Positions 1 through 7,139 of a DNA stretch of 64,000 nucleotides are shown here, piece by piece. Within the stretch, counting starts at the first letter, position 1. Each line of letters opens with the position of its first letter. Location: positions 248,001 to 312,000 of the forward strand of contig NZ_FXWJ01000005.1 in NCBI RefSeq assembly GCF_900177795.1, given 5' to 3'. Made by a program: the position numbers and the translations under genes. The notes beneath the pieces are model-generated. The model was not told the DNA's origin, searched no databases, and saw only the letters and a list, made by a program, of their open reading frames with translations. The DNA is from Plantibacter elymi (nom. nud.) (GTDB lineage: Bacteria > Actinomycetota > Actinomycetes > Actinomycetales > Microbacteriaceae).

Positions 1-259
1 ACAACGCCTTCGCCGCCGCGACGAGCACCTGGTTGAGCGTGGGCGCACCCGTCGCACGGAACACCTCGGTGCCGTCGTCGGCCGTGATGATGACGGTCGG
101 GGTGGAACGGATGCCGTCGGCCTCCGCCTCCGCCGACCGGAAGGCGACGTCGCGCTCCTCGACGACGGCGCCGGCCACGAGCGCCGGGACCTCGGCCAGG
201 ACGGCGCGAGCCTGCATGCAGGGGGCGCAGAACGCGGAGGTGTACAGGGTGAGCTTCAC
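1..259 (-). CDS. thioredoxin-family protein (3' end beyond window)
   Basis: The minus strand reads from a GTG at 257-259 to the window edge without a stop, giving about 86 residues. The start of the protein carries a thioredoxin/glutaredoxin redox motif, F-C-A-P-C, with cysteines at residues 11 and 14. A later S-T-P-T-V segment fits the cis-proline loop that faces the active site. Thioredoxin-fold proteins of this size are cytoplasmic disulfide reductants. No clear Shine-Dalgarno precedes the GTG, so the exact start is uncertain. It is divergent from the epimerase gene to its right. The C-terminus lies outside the window, so any additional domain is not visible. Confidence 0.8.
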   Translation of the reverse strand, partial: MKLTLYTSAFCAPCMQARAVLAEVPALVAGAVVEERDVAFRSAEAEADGIRSTPTVIITADDGTEVFRATGAPTLNQVLVAAAKAL

Positions 260-368
260 GTCTCGTCCAACGCGACCCGGCGGTCGACCATTCCGCTTCG
301 GTCGCCCGATCCTGGGGGAGTTGTCAATCGTCCACGCGATCACGGGTTGATGGACCAGGATGGGCGTC

Positions 369-1208
369 ATGAGAATCGCAGTGACGGGAGGCTCGGGCAA
401 GCTCGGGCGAACAGTGGTCGGCCACCTTCGGGAGCACGGTCACCTGGTGATCAACCTCGACCAGGCGGGAGAGCGCGGCGAGGGTTTCGTCCGCATCGAC
501 CTGCGTGACGCGGGCCAGGTGTTCGACGCCCTCACCGGTGTCGACGAGCAGGCGCCCGACGGGTTCGACGCGGTCGTCCACCTGAGCGCCATCCCCGCGC
601 CGGGGCTCTCGACGAACACCGCGACCTTCCAGAACAACATCCTCAGCACGTACAACGTGTTCAACGCCGCCATCAAGGCCGGCATCACGAACATCGTCAC
701 GGCGTCGAGCGAGACCGTCCTCGGGCTGCCGTTCGACACCCCGCCGCCCTACATCCCCGTCGACGAGGCCTACGCCGCCCGACCCGAGTCGACGTACTCG
801 CTGTCGAAGCACCTCGAGGAGCAGCTGGCGATCGAGCTCACGCGGTGGCACCCCGAGCTCAAGATCATCGCGCTCCGCTTCTCCAACGTGATGGACGAGG
901 CCGACTACGCGGCGTTCCCGTCGTTCGACGCCGACGCCACCCTCCGCAAGTGGAACCTCTGGGGCTACATCGACGGACGCGACGGCGCCCAGGCCGTGCG
1001 GCTCGCGCTCGAGCACCAGGCCACCGGGTTCGACCGGTTCATCATCGCGGCGGCCGACACGGTCATGTCGCGAGACAACGTCGAGCTCGTCGCGGAGGTC
1101 TTCCCGGACGTGCCCGTCAACGGCGACATCGCCGGCAACGGGACGCTGCTCTCGATCGACCACGCCCGCGAGGTCCTCGGGTACGACCCGAAGCACAGCT
1201 GGCGCTGA
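369..1208 (+). CDS. NAD-dependent epimerase/dehydratase (short-chain dehydrogenase fold)
   Basis: A 279-residue extended SDR protein. The N-terminus has the nucleotide-binding glycine motif TGGSGKLG directly after a beta strand, D at the end of the second strand (NLDQ) suggests NAD(H), and the catalytic Y-x3-K is present as YSLSK. Size and motifs fit NAD-dependent sugar or uronate epimerases/dehydrogenases; the substrate cannot be read from sequence. I chose the ATG at 369 rather than the in-frame ATG at 360 because an AGGA at 357-360 sits 8 nt before it, whereas it abuts the upstream ATG. The gene stands alone and ends just before a palindromic repeat that separates it from the convergent MarR gene. 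Confidence 0.85.
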   Translation: MRIAVTGGSGKLGRTVVGHLREHGHLVINLDQAGERGEGFVRIDLRDAGQVFDALTGVDEQAPDGFDAVVHLSAIPAPGLSTNTATFQNNILSTYNVFNAAIKAGITNIVTASSETVLGLPFDTPPPYIPVDEAYAARPESTYSLSKHLEEQLAIELTRWHPELKIIALRFSNVMDEADYAAFPSFDADATLRKWNLWGYIDGRDGAQAVRLALEHQATGFDRFIIAAADTVMSRDNVELVAEVFPDVPVNGDIAGNGTLLSIDHAREVLGYDPKHSWR

Positions 1209-1212
1209 CCCG

Positions 1213-1277
1213 TTCTCAGGAGTTCCTCGGCGCGTCGCTCGCTCGCGAGCCCGGCGCTCCGGAGGACTCCTGAGTAA
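1213..1277. repeat. CTCAGGA-class intergenic palindrome (copy 1)
   Basis: Inverted arms CTCAGGAGT (1215-1223) and ACTCCTGAG (1266-1274) enclose a GC-rich core containing CGGCGCGTCG, the signature shared with the other copies. It lies between convergent genes, so it may act as a two-way transcription end or may be a REP-like mobile palindrome. There is no U-tract typical of an intrinsic terminator. Confidence 0.75.
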
Positions 1278-1283
1278 GGGACT

Positions 1284-1784
1284 TCAGAGGGCGCCGTTGA
1301 GCTTCGCGAGGAGTTCGGCGAGCCGCCGCACCTCGGCCTCGTCCCAGGATGAGAGCTGCTGGTAGAGCATCGCCTGGTCGTTGGCCCGTGTCGACTCCAT
1401 CCGGCGCTCGCCCTCGGCGGTCGCGACGACGAGGCTCGCACGGCCGTCCTCGGGGTCCGGCGTCCTCGTCACGAGGCCGAGCTCCTCCAACTGGTGGATG
1501 AGGCGGCTCACCGCGCTCTTGTCGGTCGCGAGCATCTCGGCCAGGGCACCGGCGCGGATCGCTCCGGAGCGCGAGACCATGCTGAGCAGCTTGTAGCCGG
1601 CCGGCTGGAGTCCGGGGGAGATCCGCTCGGCGCGGTCGCGGATCCCGTTGCGGATGCGGTTGACGAGGAGGGCGAACTGCTCCTCCACGGCACCGATCGC
1701 GAGGTCGTGCGCGGTGCCGGCCGCTGCGTCGTCGGCAGCGGCCGGCCCGGCCTGGGCGTCGTGATCGATGGACATCGTTCGCAT
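1284..1784 (-). CDS. MarR-family transcriptional regulator
   Basis: A 166-residue MarR protein. The winged helix-turn-helix is visible in the middle: GALAEMLATDKSAVSRL for the recognition region, followed by HQLEELGLVTRTPDPEDGRAS, the typical DxRxxxV-type wing. It begins 8 nt after the stop of the efflux-pump gene upstream and is presumably co-transcribed with it. The promoter of that pump carries two inverted repeats, so this protein is the obvious candidate repressor of its own operon, released by a small-molecule ligand as in other MarR systems. An alternative start at the third in-frame Met (1775) is possible. Confidence 0.9.
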   Translation of the reverse strand: MRTMSIDHDAQAGPAAADDAAAGTAHDLAIGAVEEQFALLVNRIRNGIRDRAERISPGLQPAGYKLLSMVSRSGAIRAGALAEMLATDKSAVSRLIHQLEELGLVTRTPDPEDGRASLVVATAEGERRMESTRANDQAMLYQQLSSWDEAEVRRLAELLAKLNGAL

Positions 1785-1792
1785 TGTACGGA

Positions 1793-3601
1793 CTAGCGGC
1801 CGTGGCGGGGGCTGTGCGCCTCGGCCTCCGAGCCGCTGTCGGCGTCGGCGGTCTCGTCCCGTCCTCGCTCGAGTCGGGTGTCCGCCTCGCCACCGATCAT
1901 GGCCTCGGCCACGTCGAGCGCACCGGTCGCGAACGACTGGGTCGACGTGGACGCGGTGGCCGTCGTGACGGAACCGGTGGCCGCGCCGACGAGGGCCGGC
2001 TCCCCGGCGCCTTGCTCGGCCATGCGTTGCACGGCGTTCTTCGAACCGAGCTTCTTGTTCGGGAGGAAGATCACGGCGATGATCGTCAGGATTGCGAGCG
2101 GTGCGGCGACGAGGAAGATGTCGGCCACCGCGTCACCGTAGACGGATTCGATGATGGTCCGTACCGACTCGGGCAGCGTGCTCACCTTCGGGATCGTGCC
2201 GCTGGAGAGCGTCTCGGCGATCTTGGCGCCGGGAGCACCGAGGGCGACGATGGCCGCCTGCAGGTCGTCCTGTCGATCGGAGAGCATGTCGGTGACCTTC
2301 GTCGCGAGCACCGAGCCCATGACCGAGACGCCGATCGTGCCGCCGAGGCTACGGAAGAACGCGACACCCGCGCTCGCCGTCCCCAGCTGCTGCGGCAGGA
2401 CGTCGTTCTGCACCACGAGCACGAGGTTCTGCATGACCATGCCGACACCGGCGCCGAGGATGAACATGTACACGGAGACGAGCAGGTAGTTCGAGTCGTA
2501 GTGGATCGTGCTCATGAGGAACAGGCCGACGGTTAGGAGGATCGAACCCACGATGAGGTACGGCTTCCAGTGCCCGAAGCGGGAGATGAACTGCCCGACC
2601 ACGATGGAGGCGATCAGGAGGCCGCCGATCATCGGGAGCGTCAGCAGGCCCGACTCGGTCGGCGTCGCTCCACGCGCCAGCTGCATGTACTGGCTGAGGA
2701 ACACCGAGGTGCCGAACATCGCCACACCCACCGAGATGCTCGCGACGACCGCGAGGGTGAAGGTGCGGTTCTTGAACAGCGACATCGGGATGATCGGCTC
2801 GTCGACCTTGATCTCGACGATGACCGCGGCGGCGAGCAGGAGGACGGAGATGCCCACCATGACGAGCGTCGTGAAGCTCGCCCACTCGAACTGCGTCCCC
2901 GCCAGGGTGACCCAGATGAGCAGCAGCGAGACGCCGCCGGCGATGAGGGCGGCGCCCAGGTAGTCGATCTTGACCTTGCCGACGTTCCGCTTCGGGAGGT
3001 GGAGCGTGCGCTGCAGGAGGAAGATCGCGGCGATCGCGAAGGGGACGCCGACGAAGAAGTTCCAGCGCCAGCCGAGCGAGTCGGTGAGGAGACCGCCGAA
3101 GAGCGGGCCGCCGACCGTGCCGACCGCCATGACCGCACCGAACAGGCCCATGTACCGCCCACGCTCACGCGGGCTGATGATGTCGGCCATGATGATCTGG
3201 CTGAGCGCCGTGAGACCACCGGCGCCGAGGCCCTGCAGGACGCGGAAGCCGATGAGCGTGCCGGTGTCCTGCGAGAAGCCGGCGAGCGCCGAACCGAGGA
3301 CGAAGACGCCGAGCGCCAACTGGATGAGCAGCTTGCGGTTGAAGAGGTCGGCGAACTTGCCCCAGATGGGCGTCGAGACGGTGGTGGCGAGCAACGTGGC
3401 CGTGACGACCCAGGTGAACGCCGTCTGGTCGCCGTTCAGGTCGGAGATGATCCGGGGGAGGGAGGTCGAGACGACGGTTCCGGCGAGGATCGACACGAAC
3501 ATGCCGAGGAGGAGGCCGGAGAGGGCCTCGAGCACCTGGCGATGCGTCATGCCGTTGTCCGCGCGAGCGGGCGTGGCTGTTGAAGAGGTGGTGTGTGACA
3601 T
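1793..3601 (-). CDS. MFS drug efflux transporter, DHA2 (EmrB/QacA) family
   Basis: A 602-residue, approximately 14-helix proton-driven exporter in the cytoplasmic membrane. Sequence marks are the motif-A-like loop WGKFADLFNRK near residue 85 and the antiporter motif-C region GALFGGLLTDSLGWRWNFFVG-type segment near residue 165. About 100 C-terminal residues after the last helix are charged and low in complexity (poly-E/D/A), unlike the core, and are probably a disordered cytoplasmic tail. It is the first gene of an operon with the MarR regulator downstream. The start ATG follows a strong promoter overlapped by two operators. The substrate is unknown; the family exports cationic drugs, dyes and antibiotics. 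Confidence 0.95.
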   Translation of the reverse strand: MSHTTSSTATPARADNGMTHRQVLEALSGLLLGMFVSILAGTVVSTSLPRIISDLNGDQTAFTWVVTATLLATTVSTPIWGKFADLFNRKLLIQLALGVFVLGSALAGFSQDTGTLIGFRVLQGLGAGGLTALSQIIMADIISPRERGRYMGLFGAVMAVGTVGGPLFGGLLTDSLGWRWNFFVGVPFAIAAIFLLQRTLHLPKRNVGKVKIDYLGAALIAGGVSLLLIWVTLAGTQFEWASFTTLVMVGISVLLLAAAVIVEIKVDEPIIPMSLFKNRTFTLAVVASISVGVAMFGTSVFLSQYMQLARGATPTESGLLTLPMIGGLLIASIVVGQFISRFGHWKPYLIVGSILLTVGLFLMSTIHYDSNYLLVSVYMFILGAGVGMVMQNLVLVVQNDVLPQQLGTASAGVAFFRSLGGTIGVSVMGSVLATKVTDMLSDRQDDLQAAIVALGAPGAKIAETLSSGTIPKVSTLPESVRTIIESVYGDAVADIFLVAAPLAILTIIAVIFLPNKKLGSKNAVQRMAEQGAGEPALVGAATGSVTTATASTSTQSFATGALDVAEAMIGGEADTRLERGRDETADADSGSEAEAHSPRHGR

Positions 3602-3628
3602 GGGCTCCGCGATCGTGATGACGTCAGC

Positions 3629-3677
3629 TAGTTGATATGCGTCAACTATATGAGAAGTAGTTGATCAGTGTCAACCA
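3629..3677 (-). promoter_or_regulatory. MarR-regulated promoter with two operators
   Basis: Reading leftward, a consensus -35 TTGACA (3669-3674), an 18-nt spacer and a -10 TATAGT (3645-3650) lie ahead of the efflux gene. Two inverted repeats with the same 7+6+7 geometry overlap them: TAGTTGA-N6-TCAACTA at 3629-3648 over the -10, and TAGTTGA-N6-TCAACCA at 3658-3677 over the -35. Centres are 29 bp apart. This is the arrangement expected for repression by the MarR protein encoded in the operon. Confidence 0.78.
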
Positions 3678-3703
3678 ATCACGACGGCGGGGTATTCCCG
3701 TGG

Positions 3704-3800
3704 CCCTTCGACAGGCTCAGGGACCGGGGAGGGGCGGCTCAGGGACCGGGGAGGGGCGGCTCAGGGATCGGGCGCGTCGGCCCAGGGACCGGGTGTGGGT
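3704..3800. repeat. Tandem G-rich repeat beginning with a dispersed REP-like sequence
   Basis: After CCTTCGACAGGCTCAGGGA (a sequence family also found at 42.3 and 48.5 kb), a 22-nt unit starting GGCTCAGGGACCGGGG repeats at 3714, 3736 and 3758, then as degenerate copies at 3779 and 3801. The first two units are identical. The strand is very rich in GGG/GGGG runs. No coding sequence is evident here. Confidence 0.7.
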
Positions 3801-3835
3801 GGCTCGGGGAGCGGATGGGAGATGCTCCCCGAGCC
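3801..3835 (-). terminator. Stem-loop after the ABC operon
   Basis: A 12-bp perfect stem, GGCTCGGGGAGC paired with GCTCCCCGAGCC, with an 11-nt loop lies just past the stop of the leftward ABC ATPase gene. It is grown from the last unit of the G-rich tandem repeat. No U-run follows, so it may end transcription with Rho or simply stabilise the 3' end. Confidence 0.55.
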
Positions 3836-3849
3836 TGCCGACGGGCCGG

Positions 3850-4530
3850 TCAGCGCCGAGTCGTGACGTCCTTGAGCTTCCCGTTCGCGAGGTGCAGACG
3901 ACGCTCGGCGCGCTTGGCGACCGCGGTGTCGTGCGTCACCACCACGACCGTGAGCCCGCGGTCGCGCCACAGGCCCTCGAGGAGGTCCATGATCTCGTCG
4001 CGGGTCTCCTCGTCGAGGTTGCCGGTCGGTTCGTCGGCGAGCAGCACCCCGGGCTCTTTGACGAGCGCACGGGCGATCGCGACCCGCTGCTGCTGCCCGC
4101 CCGACAGCTCGGTGGGGAGGTGCGAACCCCGCTCCGCGAGTCCGACGGACGCGAGCGCCGCACGAGCCCTGGTCTCGCGTTCGGCCCGCGGGGTGCCGAT
4201 CGGGACCAGGGCCATCTCGACGTTCTCCTGAGCCGTCAGCGTCGGGATGAGGTTGAAGCCCTGGAACACGAAGCCGATCTCCGTGGCGCGGATCCTGCCG
4301 AGCTTCGTCTCGCTGAGCGTCGAGAGGTCGTCGCCGGCGAGGGAGATGCTGCCGGCGGTCGGTCGGTCCAGCGCGCCGAGCATCTGGAGGAGCGTCGACT
4401 TGCCGCCGCCCGTCGGGCCCTGGATGGCGACGAGCTGTCCGTCGGGGATCTCGAGGTCGACGCCGTCGAGCGCCGTGACGGAGCGCTTCGCCTGGCGGTA
4501 CTGCTTGGTGAGGCCGGTGATCGTGTACAT
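3850..4530 (-). CDS. ABC transporter ATP-binding protein (LolD/MacB type)
   Basis: A 226-residue ATPase subunit. Walker A is GPTGGGKST near residue 40, the Q-loop is FVFQGFN, the signature is LSGGQQQR and Walker B is VLLADEPTGNLD, the last being the hallmark of the MacB/LolD/FtsE branch, followed by the H-loop THD. It partners the FtsX-like permease encoded just upstream on the same strand. Such pairs act as mechanotransmission exporters or peptide-resistance pumps rather than importers. Divergent transcription from an OmpR-type two-component system suggests envelope-stress control. Confidence 0.95.
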   Translation of the reverse strand: MYTITGLTKQYRQAKRSVTALDGVDLEIPDGQLVAIQGPTGGGKSTLLQMLGALDRPTAGSISLAGDDLSTLSETKLGRIRATEIGFVFQGFNLIPTLTAQENVEMALVPIGTPRAERETRARAALASVGLAERGSHLPTELSGGQQQRVAIARALVKEPGVLLADEPTGNLDEETRDEIMDLLEGLWRDRGLTVVVVTHDTAVAKRAERRLHLANGKLKDVTTRR

Positions 4531-4568
4531 GGGGTCCTTCGTTCTGCTGGTCGGAGTGAGGAGTGGGA

Positions 4569-4605
4569 CCGCCGGGTGGTCGCGGGGGAGACGACCACCC
4601 GGCGG
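4569..4605 (-). terminator. Intercistronic stem-loop between ABC permease and ATPase genes
   Basis: A perfect 14-bp stem (CCGCCGGGTGGTCG with its complement at 4592-4605) and a 9-nt loop lies in the 90-nt gap between the two ABC genes. It has no U-tract. It may partially end transcription or protect the upstream message, changing permease-to-ATPase ratios. Confidence 0.55.
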
Positions 4606-4620
4606 CGTCTGGTGCGTCGC

Positions 4621-6144
4621 CTAGGCGACGGAGCGGAGCGCCTCGGCCGGGCGCAGTCGTGAGGCGCGCCACCCGCCGATGGCACCGGCGAGCAGCCCGC
4701 CGAGGATGGCGATCCCGACGGCGATGACGATGATCCACCCGGTCACGGGGGCCTGGAGGACGATGTCGGTGGTGGTCGCGGCCGCAGCGCCCGGGGCACC
4801 GCCGAACCCACCGGCCGCTCCCGCCGCCGCGTCCGACGGCATGCCCGCGGCACCACCGGGGCCGCCGAGTCCGCCACCGGCCGAGGTCGTCGCCGCCGCG
4901 CTGAGGGTCGGGGCGGCGAGGTTCACGACGAGGATGCCGACGAGGCCGACCGCGACACCGACGGCACCGCCGATGAGCGACTGTACGACGGACTCACCCG
5001 CGACCTGGCCGACGATGCGCCGGTTGCTCCACCCGATCGCCTTGAGCGTGCCGAACTCGCGGGTGCGGCGCGTGACGCCGGAGATCGTGAACAGGATCGC
5101 GATGAGGAACGCGGCGGCGAGCACGATGAGCGACAGCCAGGTGCCGAGGTTCGACACGAGCGTCGACGCCGAGGCGAGCGAGCCGGACACGGTGGACGCG
5201 AGGTCCTCCTGGGTGCTCACGGTCGCGTCGGGCAGAGCCGTCTCGATGTCCGTCTGCACCTGCGTGATGTCGGTCGACGAGGCGGCCTGCACGTACACGT
5301 CGCTGACCTGGCCGTCGAGTCCCGCGAGCGTCTGCGCGACATCGAGCGGGATGTAGACGTTCGACGCGGTCGTGGCGTCGGCTCCGGAGGCGGTCACCGT
5401 GCCGACCACGCTGAACGTGGTGCCCGCGATGTCGATCGTGTCGCCGGTGGCGATCCCCGCCTCGGTCGCGTAGGAGGCGTCGAGGACGGCGACGTCCGTA
5501 CCCGCGTCGTCGGCTGCGAGCGAGCGACCGTCGCTGAGGGTGACGGCCGAGAGCGGACCGACGGCGTCACCTGAGGGGTCGAGACCGAGGACCGTGAAGG
5601 AGTCGACGCCGAAGGAACTCCCGCCTGCGCCGTCCGGACCGCCCTGCGGCGGGTTCGCGCCGGTCGTGTCATCGCCCGGCACGCCTGCCGTCCCGCCGGA
5701 TCCCTGCGCCTGGGAGAAGTCGGGCAGCTCGCCCGTGAAGGTCGTGTTCGTGAGCGACAGGGTGGCTGCGGCGGCCTCGACGTTGGCGACGTCGGTGATC
5801 GTGCCGAGCGCCGTCGCGTCGAAGGTCGACGTGCCACGCGCCGCTTCGAGCCGCGACTGGTTGACGGTCGTCGTGCCGTCGCTCGTCGACCCGTCGCCGG
5901 AGCCGAAGTCGAAGTTCTGGCCGGGGCCGCCGCCCTCCGTCGGTGCTTCGGCGGCCTGACTGACGGTGATGTCCGTTCCGACCCCGTAGACGGATTCCAG
6001 CACCGACGCCTGCGCCGTCTTCACGCCGGCTGCGACGGAGTTGACGATGATCACGAGGGCGATGGCGAGCGCCATCCCGATGGCGATGATGATGGTCTGT
6101 TTACGACGACCGACGAGTTCCCGCCGGAGATAGGTTCCGAACAT
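4621..6144 (-). CDS. ABC transporter permease, FtsX/MacB-like
   Basis: A 507-residue permease. One N-terminal helix (about residues 18-40) is followed by a large extracytoplasmic MacB-like region and three C-terminal helices carrying the FtsX domain. The extracytoplasmic parts contain two glycine/proline/alanine-rich low-complexity stretches, one before the MacB_PCD core and one in the last loop, that are unusual for the family and are probably flexible. The start was set at the ATG at 6142-6144 because AAGGAAA precedes it at 7-nt spacing; the open frame extends further but lacks coding support. There is no separate MacA-like adaptor gene, consistent with a Gram-positive envelope. Confidence 0.92.
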   Translation of the reverse strand: MFGTYLRRELVGRRKQTIIIAIGMALAIALVIIVNSVAAGVKTAQASVLESVYGVGTDITVSQAAEAPTEGGGPGQNFDFGSGDGSTSDGTTTVNQSRLEAARGTSTFDATALGTITDVANVEAAAATLSLTNTTFTGELPDFSQAQGSGGTAGVPGDDTTGANPPQGGPDGAGGSSFGVDSFTVLGLDPSGDAVGPLSAVTLSDGRSLAADDAGTDVAVLDASYATEAGIATGDTIDIAGTTFSVVGTVTASGADATTASNVYIPLDVAQTLAGLDGQVSDVYVQAASSTDITQVQTDIETALPDATVSTQEDLASTVSGSLASASTLVSNLGTWLSLIVLAAAFLIAILFTISGVTRRTREFGTLKAIGWSNRRIVGQVAGESVVQSLIGGAVGVAVGLVGILVVNLAAPTLSAAATTSAGGGLGGPGGAAGMPSDAAAGAAGGFGGAPGAAAATTTDIVLQAPVTGWIIVIAVGIAILGGLLAGAIGGWRASRLRPAEALRSVA

Positions 6145-6341
6145 GTGCGCGTTTCCTTCTGCTCTGGTGCCACGTGCCGGCGTCCCCGTTGCGCGACGCC
6201 GACGATCCGCACGTCGCGGATGACTTGGACCGGACGCTACGGAGGCCCGCTTGGCCTGCGCCTCGGCGACGCTATGAATCGGCCCAGGTCGATGCGGGCG
6301 CTTCGCCGGCTCGGGGAGGGCACAGCATCCGTCTGGTCGGT

Positions 6342-6380
6342 TCATAGACAGCTCATAGGGCGGAGGCGAATACTGAACCC
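6342..6380 (+). promoter_or_regulatory. Response-regulator promoter with TCATAG direct repeats, leaderless start
   Basis: TCATAG occurs at 6342-6347 and 6353-6358, an 11-bp period typical of head-to-tail OmpR/PhoP-family dimers. It overlaps a promoter: -35 TAGACA (6345-6350), 18-nt spacer, -10 AATACT (6369-6374), then six bases to the GTG start, so the transcript probably begins at the start codon. The position suggests autoregulation and possibly control of the divergent ABC operon. Confidence 0.6.
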
Positions 6381-7139
6381 GTGAACATCCCGACCCAGGC
6401 GCCCGGTGCCGCGCGAAGCGCACTCAAACGGGCCGACGGCACCGCCGTCCGTGTGCTCGTCGTCGACGACGAGGCGACGCTCACGGACCTTCTGCAGATG
6501 GCCCTGCGCTACGAGGGCTGGGAGATCCGGACCGCCGCCGACGGCCGCGAAGCCCTCACGATCGCCCGCGACTTCCGCCCGGACGCCATCGTGCTCGACA
6601 TCATGCTGCCGGACCTGGACGGCCTGCAGGTGCTGAACCGCCTGCGGACCTCGGGGAGCGACGTCCCCGTCCTCTTCCTCACCGCCAAGGACTCTCTCGA
6701 CGACCGCATCGCCGGCCTCACCGCCGGCGGCGACGACTACGTGACGAAGCCGTTCAGCCTCGAGGAGGTCGTCGCCCGGCTGCGCGGGCTCATCCGCCGC
6801 TCGACCCTCCTGGCCGCCGACGAGTCCGGGCCGGACATCGTGGTCGGCGACCTCGTGCTCAATGAGGACAGCCACGAGGTGACACGCGACGGCGAGCCCA
6901 TCGAACTCACCGCGACCGAGTTCGAGCTGCTGCGGTTCCTCATGCGGAACCCGCGCCGGGTGCTGAGCAAGGCCCAGATCCTCGACCGGGTCTGGAGCTA
7001 CGACTTCGGCGGTCGCGCGAGCGTCGTCGAGATCTACATCTCCTACCTGCGGAAGAAGATCGACGCCGGGCGCGAGCCCATGATCCACACCGTGCGCGGC
7101 GCCGGGTACATGTTGAAGATCCCGACGGTCGGTTCGTGA
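6381..7139 (+). CDS. OmpR-family response regulator
   Basis: A 252-residue two-component regulator. The receiver domain has the acidic pair VVDDE (D29/D30), the phosphoacceptor in VLDIMLPD (about D73), the conserved T101 in FLTAKD and K123 in YVTKPF. The C-terminal winged-helix DNA-binding domain ends with the usual VRGAGYML. A 20-residue N-terminal extension precedes the receiver. The GTG start is supported by a -10 six bases upstream (leaderless), since the only purine-rich stretch (GGAGG at 6362) is too far away. It overlaps the kinase gene by GTGA and is divergent from the FtsX-type ABC operon, the likely target. Confidence 0.95.
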   Translation: MNIPTQAPGAARSALKRADGTAVRVLVVDDEATLTDLLQMALRYEGWEIRTAADGREALTIARDFRPDAIVLDIMLPDLDGLQVLNRLRTSGSDVPVLFLTAKDSLDDRIAGLTAGGDDYVTKPFSLEEVVARLRGLIRRSTLLAADESGPDIVVGDLVLNEDSHEVTRDGEPIELTATEFELLRFLMRNPRRVLSKAQILDRVWSYDFGGRASVVEIYISYLRKKIDAGREPMIHTVRGAGYMLKIPTVGS

